A stretch of DNA of 5,543 bases from JAKEGK01 sp036507695 (GTDB taxonomy: Bacteria; Pseudomonadota; Gammaproteobacteria; SZUA-152), in contig DATCIR010000135.1 in NCBI GenBank assembly GCA_036507695.1, forward strand, positions 1 to 5,543, in the 5' to 3' direction. The position numbers and the translations under genes are program-made. Each line of letters starts with the position of its first letter. Within the stretch, counting starts at the first letter, position 1. Under the pieces are notes generated by a model. The model made no database searches. It was not told the DNA's origin and saw only the letters and a program-made list of their open reading frames with translations. Shown in pieces: positions 1-5,543 of this stretch.

Positions 1-2
1 AG

Positions 3-707
3 TACCGAAGCACCAATTGGAGCCATTCTTTACGCATTGTGGTTTACCCGATCAACGGCGATGGCAGCGAGGCCGCGGATCAATACATCGCGCAACTGAC
101 GCAGGATACCTTTACGCCAGTCGAAGTATTTCTTGCCGGCGAAGCGGCGGACTACGGCGTACCGCTTGAAAAACCGGTCATTACCACCCTGGGTCCGCAG
201 ATACAGGAATTGCCGCCTATACCGCCGGCCGATCGTAAGGTATTAAAAGTGATGTGGTGGAGCCTGAAAATGCGTTACTGGGTGTTTCGTGTTGACGAGT
301 ACCAAGGTCCGCCGGCCGATATACGCATGTTTGTCGTTTATCATGATCCTGAAACCCATGACCGCTTGCAACATTCGCTGGGACTGGAAAAAGGTTTGAT
401 CGGTGTTGTGAACGCCTATGCGGGGAAAAAACTGGAACACAAAAACAATATCGTGCTCGTCCATGAGTTTTTGCACACCGTCGGCGCAACCGATAAATAT
501 GATTTGCAGACCGGTGCGCCGCTGTATCCGGATGGGATTGTCGAGCCCGATAAGCAACCGTTATATCCGCAGAGTTATGCGGAAATCATGGCGGGAGTAA
601 TACCGGTTGCGGATGGGACATGGCTGATGCCGGATAAGCTTGACGATACCATCATTGGCCGTAAAACAGCGTTCGAGATTAATTGGATTTCTCAACAACA
701 AGAGTAA
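3..707 (+). CDS. Uncharacterised protein with metzincin-like zinc protease motif (5' partial)
   Basis: The reading frame is open to the left edge and 234 residues are visible. A GTG at 39 is a possible start, but the twelve in-frame codons before it read like continuing protein (ending SHSLRIV before VYPINGDGS), so I treat the gene as truncated by the window. Codons 462-494 spell HEFLHTVGATD, an exact HEXXHXXGXXD motif: two His ligands, the catalytic Glu, a Gly turn and Asp in the third-ligand position, as known for snapalysin-type metzincins. Thirty-two codons later (Met at 588-590) EIMAG looks like a Met-turn. A proline-rich stretch, QELPPIPPADR, precedes a Trp-rich segment (MWWSLKMRYWVF). 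No signal peptide or membrane segment is visible, but the missing N-terminus could hold one. Inference: a zinc metallopeptidase or a relative of one, substrate unknown. I do not recognise a named family. It lies 107 bases upstream of lpxA on the same strand with no clear terminator between, so co-transcription is possible. Confidence 0.8.
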   Translation, partial: YRSTNWSHSLRIVVYPINGDGSEAADQYIAQLTQDTFTPVEVFLAGEAADYGVPLEKPVITTLGPQIQELPPIPPADRKVLKVMWWSLKMRYWVFRVDEYQGPPADIRMFVVYHDPETHDRLQHSLGLEKGLIGVVNAYAGKKLEHKNNIVLVHEFLHTVGATDKYDLQTGAPLYPDGIVEPDKQPLYPQSYAEIMAGVIPVADGTWLMPDKLDDTIIGRKTAFEINWISQQQE

Positions 708-750
708 ACTATTTTTCTCGGGCTTTATTGCTGCGGGTTTGGCGGTACTG

Positions 751-787
751 TCTTCGTCAGAACCAATATTCTTCGTCAAAACCAATA
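751..787. repeat. Imperfect tandem repeat, two 18-base copies
   Basis: Copy one (751-768) is TCTTCGTCAGAACCAATA and copy two (770-787) is TCTTCGTCAAAACCAATA. They differ at a single base and are separated by one T, giving a 19-base period. The pair lies in the noncoding gap between the metzincin-like gene and lpxA, ending 27 bases before the lpxA start. It could be a local duplication by slippage or a pair of protein-binding sites; nothing in the sequence decides between these. Confidence 0.6.
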
Positions 788-802
788 GTGCTCGAAGTAA
801 AC

Positions 803-806
803 GGAG
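803..806 (+). promoter_or_regulatory. Ribosome binding site of lpxA, supporting the GTG start
   Basis: GGAG at 803-806 lies eight bases before the GTG at 815-817. An in-frame TAA at 812-814 directly precedes the GTG, so no longer in-frame start exists. No alternative in-frame start nearby would keep the first hexapeptide repeats. The site therefore fixes the start. Confidence 0.75.
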
Positions 807-814
807 TGAGATAA

Positions 815-1594
815 GTGGCAAATCAGATTCATCCCAGCGCGATAATTTCAACCGATGCAAAATTAGGCACCGGCAATACGGTTGGTCCTTTTGTGGTAAT
901 CGAGGACAAGGCCGAATTGGGGGACAACAACCGTATCGGCGCGCATAGTGTCATTAAGAACGGTTCCCGCATCGGGCATGGCAACAGCATTCATGAACAC
1001 GTAGTGTTTGGCGGTAATCCCCAGGATCTCGGGTTTAAGGACGCCGATACCTTTGCGCAACTGGGCGATAACAATGTGTTGCGTGAGTTCGTGACAGTAA
1101 ATCGCGCCACTACCAAAGAAACCGGCTGGACCCGAGTTGGCAATAACAACTATTTTATGACGCTTTGCCATGTGGGCCATGACTGCCAGCTGGGTAGCCA
1201 TATCGTTTTGGCGCCCGATGCAGCACTGGGGGGGCACGTCCATGTCGGCGACCGGGCGTTCATTTCAGGCGGTGTGAAAATCCATCAGTTTTCCAAGGTG
1301 GGGTGTTACGCCATGATCGGCGGAAATAGCAAGATAACCCAGGATTGCCTGCCCTATATGATTACCGACGGCGTGCCCGGCAAGGTCCGCGGATTGAATT
1401 CCGTGGGATTAAAACGCGCCGGGTTTTCTGCGCAGGAGTTGCACAACCTCAAGCAGGCCTACCGCATCCTGTTTAGCTCGCACCGTGACCTGGACGTGAT
1501 ATTGGGTGAACTTGAGCAACTGCAATCAACTCATGCTAACCACCTGGTGGAATTTATCAGGGGGTCGAAACGTAAATTCCACCGGGCTGATTAG
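815..1594 (+). CDS. lpxA: Acyl-[ACP]--UDP-N-acetylglucosamine O-acyltransferase (LpxA)
   Basis: LpxA catalyses the first step of lipid A synthesis in the cytoplasm, transferring an R-3-hydroxyacyl chain from ACP to the 3-OH of UDP-GlcNAc; the family works as a homotrimer. The 259 residues match the usual length (262 in E. coli). Residues 1-190 are left-handed beta-helix hexapeptide repeats and the rest is the helical C-terminal domain. Counting against E. coli gives a constant offset of three: His122 in HVGHDC corresponds to catalytic His125, with His119, His141 and His157 matching His122, His144 and His160. Asn195 and Arg201 match Asn198 and Arg204. Gly170 occupies the acyl-chain 'ruler' position (Gly173 in E. 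coli, Met in Pseudomonas), which suggests a long chain such as C14 (inference). E. coli His191 and Glu200 are replaced by Pro188 and Val197. The gene starts with GTG and is outside the common lpxD-fabZ-lpxA-lpxB cluster here, so it may be a relocated or second copy. It converges on the minus-strand gene that follows, 33 bases away. Confidence 0.93.
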   Translation: MANQIHPSAIISTDAKLGTGNTVGPFVVIEDKAELGDNNRIGAHSVIKNGSRIGHGNSIHEHVVFGGNPQDLGFKDADTFAQLGDNNVLREFVTVNRATTKETGWTRVGNNNYFMTLCHVGHDCQLGSHIVLAPDAALGGHVHVGDRAFISGGVKIHQFSKVGCYAMIGGNSKITQDCLPYMITDGVPGKVRGLNSVGLKRAGFSAQELHNLKQAYRILFSSHRDLDVILGELEQLQSTHANHLVEFIRGSKRKFHRAD

Positions 1595-1627
1595 ATTTCT
1601 GACCGGCGCGGTATAGCGGGTCCGCCA

Positions 1628-2578
1628 TCAGTCCGCGATATAGTCGTCGAACGCGGCCTTGTTCTTGTGTTTTTCGATCTCCGCCTGTTTTCTCGCTTGC
1701 AATACATCATGCCGTTCCTGCAGGCGTTGTTCACGCGCGCCTGTTTTGATCGGGATGGATGTTTCGCCGTATAACACCTGTTTCAAAAACCGCATGGCGA
1801 ACTTCAATAGTTCCCCGTCCTTTTCGATAAGCGTTCGCGTGGTATCTTCGTCAAGATCAAAAATACTCTGGAAACTGGGACTCTGGATAAATTCACGAAA
1901 ATTATCGATATCATAACTGCACATATCGAATAATTGCATGCTGCGTTCGCTGGGTTTGCCGATGGTGGGGCCGCTGGAGCGCTTTTTAATAATGATGTCG
2001 CGCCAGTCCTTGTTGAATTCATCATATTGATCGGCGCCCTGTTCATGGAGATAGTCGCGAACCGTTTGTGTTTTAGGTTCGTAGTGGCCCAGGCAATGAT
2101 CTTCTTTTACTAAAAAATAAACATCTTCCACTTTATCGCCATCTTTTTTGCGAACGCCCATATTGCCCAGCGCGTAGTAACGGCAGACGGTGGGGCGATC
2201 CGCGTAGACGCTGCAGCCTTCCTCGGTGAGAAAAACGCATTCGGTGGTTCCCGGCTTGTGCACTAATCGTAAGCCGGGCATGCTATGGGCATCCATTTCG
2301 AAGGGCATGGTATAACGGGCAACGAATTCCTTTGATGTCAGGTCGAAATGTTTTTTCAGGCGCAGGATGTCATACGGTGTCAGCTGGATTTCAATACTCT
2401 TGCAGCACTTGTTGAAACACGCGATGCCTTTGTGACAGTTAAACTGAATTCTGTCATCCAAGGTATATTGGACGGGCTTCACAGGATTTTTAAAGGGAAT
2501 TTCAAATGCCTGGTCGGTGTCAGCCGGGCCGCTAATGCCGGTCTCGTCGTTTAACTCGACGGTTTCTTCAGTGCTCAT
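1628..2578 (-). CDS. YkgJ-family cysteine-cluster (putative metal-binding) protein
   Basis: This 316-residue protein carries the CxxCxxCC-type signature of the YkgJ family, thought to bind zinc or an iron-sulfur cluster; flagellin N-methylase FliB shares the fold. Visible cysteines are Cys48, Cys54, Cys58 and Cys59 (FNCHKGIACFNKCC), then Cys114, Cys122 and Cys132 (ending DRPTVCRYYALG), and Cys162 in DHCLGH. An acidic, disordered-looking N-terminus (residues 1-25) precedes the domain. About 120 residues follow it, ending in a very charged helix (from about 283, rich in Glu, Arg, Lys and Gln) that could form a coiled coil. There is no signal peptide or membrane segment, so it should be cytoplasmic. 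The ATG start is supported by GAGGT at 2586-2590, seven bases upstream. It is codirectional with aprBA but follows their terminator, so it should have its own promoter between 2579 and 2730. The biochemical function is unknown; a link to Fe-S or metal supply for APS reductase is speculation from position only. Confidence 0.88.
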   Translation of the reverse strand: MSTEETVELNDETGISGPADTDQAFEIPFKNPVKPVQYTLDDRIQFNCHKGIACFNKCCKSIEIQLTPYDILRLKKHFDLTSKEFVARYTMPFEMDAHSMPGLRLVHKPGTTECVFLTEEGCSVYADRPTVCRYYALGNMGVRKKDGDKVEDVYFLVKEDHCLGHYEPKTQTVRDYLHEQGADQYDEFNKDWRDIIIKKRSSGPTIGKPSERSMQLFDMCSYDIDNFREFIQSPSFQSIFDLDEDTTRTLIEKDGELLKFAMRFLKQVLYGETSIPIKTGAREQRLQERHDVLQARKQAEIEKHKNKAAFDDYIAD

Positions 2579-2730
2579 TCACTTAACCTCATTGCCGGAT
2601 ACTTAATAAAATGCTGGATTACTGCCGATTGGAGTGGGTTTGATTGTGAGGGGGGTATTTTACCGTAATTTGATCAAGATTTCGCTAGCTGATTGGGGCT
2701 TGGTGAGATGTGCCGGCAGAGTGCTTTAAA

Positions 2731-2764
2731 CGAAAAAGGCCGGGCACTTTACAGTGCCCGGCCT
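2731..2764 (-). terminator. Rho-independent terminator of the aprBA operon
   Basis: A perfect 12-base-pair GC-rich stem (AGGCCGGGCACT at 2737-2748, complement at 2753-2764) closes a four-base loop. Read on the minus strand it begins 46 bases after the aprA stop and is followed by five T residues (complement of 2733-2737). On the plus strand only a broken TTTT follows, so it acts mainly in the apr direction. It separates aprA from the downstream cysteine-cluster gene. Confidence 0.92.
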
Positions 2765-2810
2765 GACTTTTACTTACCTTACCGCCGATTACGTCAATAG
2801 CCAACCGGTT

Positions 2811-4763
2811 TTAGACTGGGCTGCCTGGACGTGCGATACCTGCAGGTTCGCCGGGTCCGGGTTTTACCAGTTGTGTGTACTGGACTTTTTTCAGCTTCCA
2901 CTCACCGGTGTCACGGTTGTAGGTGCTGTTCACGAAGCATTTCCAGTTTTTGTCATCAATTTTCATGAAGTCCGCGCGGTAGTAGTAACCGGGGTAGCGG
3001 GATTCTTCACGGAACTGGATATGTTTCATGTGAGCTTCGGCGGCCAGGATGCGGTGATAGTTTTCCCAGGCGCGTAACAACTCGTGCAGGTCTTTCGCGC
3101 GCATCTTTAAGGAGTCTTCCTTGATCATGCCCAGTTTACGCTCGGCAACTTTCAAGCTGGCCGCATTGGTTTGATAGAACGTTGAAGTACCGGCAACATA
3201 TTCGTCCATGATTTTCTGCAGACGGAATTGCAGCATCTTGGGCGTAATGTAGCGTGGGTTAACGTCGATCGCGGTGGTGTAATCCTTGTGCTCAAGGTAG
3301 TTGCGCACCGGGCGATAGATTTCTTCCACCAGCTCATCAACGGTACGGGACAGTTCTGGCTTCCAGTTCTTGTTGTCGAGCGCGAATTTGATCAAGCTTT
3401 TCGCCGCGATACGGCCTTCCGCATGGGAACCGGATGAGAACTTGTGGCCGGATGCCCCCACGCCGTCACCGGCGGTGAACAGACCTTTCACGGTGGTCAT
3501 GCGGTTGTAGCCCCAGTGGTAGTGCGACGGTGTGCCCGGTACATCGGAAGGACCCGATACCCAGATACCGGCGCAACCCGCATGAGAACCTAACAGGTAG
3601 GGTTCGGTGGGCATCAATTCTGACATTTCTTTGTCAGGCTCGATGTTTTCACCCGCCCATACGCCGCACTGGGCGATGGTCATGTCGAGGAAATCTTCCC
3701 ACGCTTCGGCTTCAAGGTGTTTGATTTCCTTGGGCGTCATGTTTTCCGCCAGTTTTTTCAACGCGGTGGGGGTGTCTATGAAAATCGGGCCGCGGCCTTC
3801 TTTCATTTCTTTCAACATCAGGTGGTTACGCAGGCAGGTCCCCATCTTGTGACCTTCGGCATAGGCGTCATAACCGTAATTGGCCAGATCCGCGAAGTTT
3901 TTGGCCTGATAGTCTTCGCCGGCTGCATTCATGGACTGGGCCTTGAACAGCAGGAACCAGGCGCCCACCGGGCCGTAGCCGTCCTTGAAACGCGCGGGTA
4001 CGAAACGGTTTTCCATCAGGGTCAGTTCCGCGCCGCACTCGGCCGCCATGGCGTAGGTGGAACCTGCGTTCCATACCGGGTACCAGGCGCGGCCGATGCC
4101 TTCACCCACGGAACGGGGGCGGAAAATGTTAACCGCGCCACCGCACACCAGCAGGCAGGCTTTGAACTTGTAGATGTAAAGTTTGTGTTCGCGTACTGAA
4201 AAACCGGCCGCGCCCGCTACCCGGGTGGGATCGTTTTTATCAGTCACCAGACGCACGATGAAAGTATGTTCCTGGATGTTTTTCAGGCCAATGGCTTTCT
4301 TGGCGGCTTCCGCCACAATCCATTTGTAGGATTCGCCATTGATCATGATTTGCCACTTACCGGAACGCACGGGTTTGCCGCCGTCTTTTAATTTCTTGCC
4401 TTCATCACCGGGTTGTTTCCAGACGGGCAGGCCCCATTCTTCGAACAATTCCACGGATGAGTCCACGTGACGGCCTACGTCGAAGACCAGGTCTTCACGG
4501 GTGATACCCATCAAGTCACCGCGCACATAACGCACGTAGTCGGTGGGATCGTTCTCACCCATGTAGGTATTGATCGCGGACAGGCCTTGCGCCACCGCGC
4601 CGGAACGCGACAGCGCGGCTTTGTCCACCAGTTTGATTTTCAGGTTCCTGGCCTGCGCCCAGCGCGCCATTTCAGTTGCCGCCCCGCAGGCCGCCATGCC
4701 GCCGCCAATGAGGAGAATGTCGACTTCTTCCTCGATAATTTCGGGTTTTCCAAATTCAGCCAT
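2811..4763 (-). CDS. aprA: Dissimilatory adenylylsulfate (APS) reductase, alpha subunit
   Basis: AprA is the FAD-binding catalytic subunit of cytoplasmic APS reductase (EC 1.8.99.2). Paired with AprB it interconverts APS plus two electrons and sulfite plus AMP. The 650 residues fit the family (about 620-665). It begins with a fumarate-reductase-like FAD fold: beta strand VDILLIGGG and Gly20, Gly22 and Gly27, then SRSGAVAQGLSAIN (52-65), the flavin-contact region. Active-site motifs follow: ENRFVPARF (251-259) with conserved arginines, GYGPVGAWF (262-270), and LLGSHAGCAGIW, where His394 probably matches the substrate-pocket His398 of the Archaeoglobus enzyme. A helical C-terminal domain follows from about 460. 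The last 18 residues form a Pro/Gly-rich tail after the KKVQYTQL segment, which looks like an extension. The ATG start has AAGGA at 4771-4775, seven bases upstream. The gene follows aprB after 101 noncoding bases, with no terminator in between, so they form one operon. No aprM membrane-anchor gene follows; a terminator comes next. Confidence 0.97.
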   Translation of the reverse strand: MAEFGKPEIIEEEVDILLIGGGMAACGAATEMARWAQARNLKIKLVDKAALSRSGAVAQGLSAINTYMGENDPTDYVRYVRGDLMGITREDLVFDVGRHVDSSVELFEEWGLPVWKQPGDEGKKLKDGGKPVRSGKWQIMINGESYKWIVAEAAKKAIGLKNIQEHTFIVRLVTDKNDPTRVAGAAGFSVREHKLYIYKFKACLLVCGGAVNIFRPRSVGEGIGRAWYPVWNAGSTYAMAAECGAELTLMENRFVPARFKDGYGPVGAWFLLFKAQSMNAAGEDYQAKNFADLANYGYDAYAEGHKMGTCLRNHLMLKEMKEGRGPIFIDTPTALKKLAENMTPKEIKHLEAEAWEDFLDMTIAQCGVWAGENIEPDKEMSELMPTEPYLLGSHAGCAGIWVSGPSDVPGTPSHYHWGYNRMTTVKGLFTAGDGVGASGHKFSSGSHAEGRIAAKSLIKFALDNKNWKPELSRTVDELVEEIYRPVRNYLEHKDYTTAIDVNPRYITPKMLQFRLQKIMDEYVAGTSTFYQTNAASLKVAERKLGMIKEDSLKMRAKDLHELLRAWENYHRILAAEAHMKHIQFREESRYPGYYYRADFMKIDDKNWKCFVNSTYNRDTGEWKLKKVQYTQLVKPGPGEPAGIARPGSPV

Positions 4764-4864
4764 CTAAGCTTCCTTTTTCAACTTAAATTGCTTTAAATCT
4801 AGTAGTTATCGGTGCTTGAAATTATTTAACAAGGCTTGCAGAACGCTTGAAAAACTCGCGCCGA

Positions 4865-5332
4865 CTATTTGTTTACGGAAAACTGACTGGCATCGAATTT
4901 GTGGGCGTTTTGTGTGAACAACGTGTTCGGATCTTCGAGCTTGCTGGCATCCGGATCAGGAAGACCGGCAGCGGGATCGGCGGAACCTTCCGGGGTGGTG
5001 CGAATCGGGAATTTGAACCGCTTCATATTGCCGTTACGGAACTTGATGGTCCACATAATGGAATCGGCGCCACGCAGCGGCTGGACGGATGCGCCCAGAG
5101 GTACTACGTCAGCGTAATGACGGCATTCAATGGCTTGTTGTGGACAGATCTTGACGCAGGAATAGCATTCCCAGCATTGCTCGGGTTCCTGATTCCAGGC
5201 TTTCATCGCATGGCCGGTTTCAGAGCCGTCCTTGTCCAGCTTCATCAGGTCGTGGGGGCAAATATACATGCACGCTGCTTTGTCCTGCCCTTTGCAACCG
5301 TCGCACTTATCAGTGCGCACAAAAGTTGGCAT
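4865..5332 (-). CDS. aprB: Dissimilatory adenylylsulfate (APS) reductase, beta (iron-sulfur) subunit
   Basis: AprB carries two [4Fe-4S] clusters and passes electrons between the AprA flavin and the respiratory chain. The chosen ATG gives 155 residues, within the usual range, and begins MPTFV as in known AprB proteins. A longer frame to a GTG at 5473 would add 47 residues unlike AprB and run through the hairpin, so I rejected it. Cluster cysteines are Cys10, Cys13, Cys21 and Cys25 (CDGCKGQDKAACMYICP) and Cys53, Cys56, Cys59 and Cys63 (CWECYSCVKICP). As in ferredoxins, the fourth cysteine of each motif should ligate the other cluster. Between them lies an insert around DGSETGHAM (35-43) compared with remembered sulfate-reducer proteins. 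A beta-sheet segment (about 90-113) and a long extended tail follow; in known structures the tail wraps around AprA. It is the first gene of the aprBA operon as far as this window shows. Confidence 0.96.
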   Translation of the reverse strand: MPTFVRTDKCDGCKGQDKAACMYICPHDLMKLDKDGSETGHAMKAWNQEPEQCWECYSCVKICPQQAIECRHYADVVPLGASVQPLRGADSIMWTIKFRNGNMKRFKFPIRTTPEGSADPAAGLPDPDASKLEDPNTLFTQNAHKFDASQFSVNK

Positions 5333-5342
5333 GGCCGTTTTG

Positions 5343-5348
5343 CTCCTT
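5343..5348 (-). promoter_or_regulatory. Strong Shine-Dalgarno of aprB, decides the start
   Basis: Read on the minus strand, 5343-5348 is AAGGAG, a near-perfect match to the anti-Shine-Dalgarno sequence. It lies ten bases before the ATG at 5330-5332, slightly longer than the optimum. It supports this ATG over the upstream in-frame GTG at 5473. An A-rich run (eight bases, complement of 5354-5361) precedes it, which should keep the leader unstructured. Confidence 0.75.
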
Positions 5349-5385
5349 CGTGGTTTTTTTTGGATGATGCAGATGAATTTTCGGG

Positions 5386-5415
5386 ATTTTACCGCTGAAA
5401 CCCCAAAATTGTTCA
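5386..5415 (-). promoter_or_regulatory. Candidate sigma-70-type promoter of aprBA
   Basis: On the minus strand, TGAACA (5410-5415, four of six to TTGACA) and TAAAAT (5386-5391, five of six to TATAAT) are separated by 18 bases. Transcription would start near 5379, giving a leader of roughly 47 bases that includes the Shine-Dalgarno. It lies between the hairpin at 5455-5494 and the gene. This is a match by eye, and other promoters could lie beyond the right edge. Confidence 0.35.
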
Positions 5416-5449
5416 CTGAGCCAGGCAAGCTCTGAACCAGTAACTTTTT

Positions 5450-5543
5450 GTCACCCCGGTACCCAAAGGGCACTTGTGACCTTTAGGTACCGGGCCCAGT
5501 TAAATCAATACCTTTCTGGATTCCGGCCCCGGCATACACAATG
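5450..5543. repeat. REP/BIME-like intergenic repeat with a long hairpin, cut by right edge
   Basis: The core is an inverted repeat: CCCGGTACCCAAAGG (5455-5469) pairs with CCTTTAGGTACCGGG (5480-5494) with one C-A mismatch and a ten-base loop, itself holding CAC/GTG. No T-run follows on either strand, so it is not a classical terminator. On the minus strand the flanks read CTGGGCCCGG before the stem and CCGGGGTGAC after it. Further upstream is CCGGAATCCAG next to a second GC-rich palindrome (CCGG-CC-CCGG, 5523-5532). From memory, GGAATCCAG, CTGGATCCCGG and GGGATGAC are recurring words in dispersed palindromic repeats of many proteobacteria, so I infer a member of that kind. The remaining alternative is a one-off regulatory hairpin upstream of aprB. 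The hairpin itself is certain; the repeat assignment is not. Confidence 0.5.

Noticed and set aside
728..814. Possible leader peptide (TTG start) whose TAA stop directly abuts the lpxA GTG
   Set aside because: The stop-start junction is suggestive of translational coupling, but the start would be TTG with no Shine-Dalgarno, and the peptide has no recognisable character.
640..948. 102-codon plus-strand frame with a hydrophobic stretch (FFSGFIAAGLAVL) bridging the first gene and lpxA
   Set aside because: It overlaps the end of the metzincin-like gene and the start of lpxA in a different frame, and its second half is out-of-frame lpxA. The hydrophobic segment is brief and looks accidental.
1595..1627. 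Bidirectional terminator between the convergent lpxA and cysteine-cluster genes
   Set aside because: Only short 4-bp pairings (for example GCGG/CCGC at 1616-1625) can be made and neither strand has a T-run, so there is no supportable intrinsic terminator.
2579..2730. Sigma-70 promoter for the cysteine-cluster gene
   Set aside because: A TAAAAT occurs on the minus strand (2657-2662) but no acceptable -35 lies 15-19 bases upstream; the promoter cannot be placed.
3717..4199. 160-codon open frame on the plus strand inside aprA
   Set aside because: It is fully antisense to conserved AprA motifs, with no convincing ribosome binding site noted and a His/Gly/Val-rich composition typical of a shadow frame.
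4764..4864. Structured or regulatory RNA in the aprB-aprA gap
   Set aside because: The gap is AT-rich with two TTTCAAGC words and only weak pairings such as TTAAA/TTTAA. Apart from the aprA ribosome binding site I see no supported feature in it.
4847..5398. 183-codon open frame on the plus strand opposite aprB
   Set aside because: It lies antisense to an unmistakable AprB with all eight Fe-S cysteines; its translation resembles no protein I recognise and it is best explained as a shadow of the GC-rich third positions of aprB.
5333..5473. N-terminal extension of AprB by 47 residues from a GTG at 5473
   Set aside because: The added residues do not resemble AprB and run through the upstream hairpin and candidate promoter. 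MPTFV with AAGGAG upstream is the expected start.

Overview
The window reads as chromosome of a Gram-negative, sulfur-metabolising proteobacterium, most likely a gammaproteobacterial sulfur oxidiser. The evidence is an lpxA gene (lipid A, hence an outer membrane) and an aprB-aprA pair encoding dissimilatory adenylylsulfate (APS) reductase. The wording of AprB (an eight-cysteine ferredoxin with an insert between its two Fe-S motifs) resembles, from memory, AprB of proteobacterial sulfur oxidisers more than that of sulfate reducers. The exact genus cannot be fixed from this sequence. Base composition looks even throughout, and there is no transposase, integrase, phage gene, tRNA, rRNA or CRISPR array.

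Layout: (i) 3-707, plus strand: the 3' part of a gene for an uncharacterised protein with a metzincin-like zinc motif, HEXXHXXGXXD, cut off at the left edge. (ii) 708-814: a gap with a short imperfect tandem repeat. (iii) 815-1594, plus strand: lpxA with a GTG start, not embedded in the usual lpxD-fabZ-lpxA-lpxB cluster within this window. (iv) 1628-2578, minus strand: a YkgJ-type cysteine-cluster protein, convergent with lpxA. (v) 2731-2764: a strong Rho-independent terminator that closes the apr operon. (vi) 2811-4763 and 4865-5332, minus strand: aprA and aprB, transcribed in the order aprB then aprA. (vii) 5333-5543: the apr upstream region, with a plausible promoter and a long hairpin in a segment resembling a dispersed REP-like repeat, running off the right edge.

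Functionally, AprBA interconverts sulfite plus AMP and APS. In a sulfur oxidiser it would run oxidatively in the cytoplasm and feed ATP sulfurylase. The terminator directly after aprA, and the absence of aprM, qmo or sat genes here, mean that its electron-transfer partner is encoded elsewhere. The YkgJ-like protein is codirectional with apr but separated from it by the terminator; a role in metal or Fe-S handling is possible but unproven. The two left-hand genes are unrelated to sulfur metabolism as far as can be seen. I do not see a clear undescribed multi-gene system. The least understood pieces are the metzincin-like protein and the repeat-like hairpin upstream of aprB.
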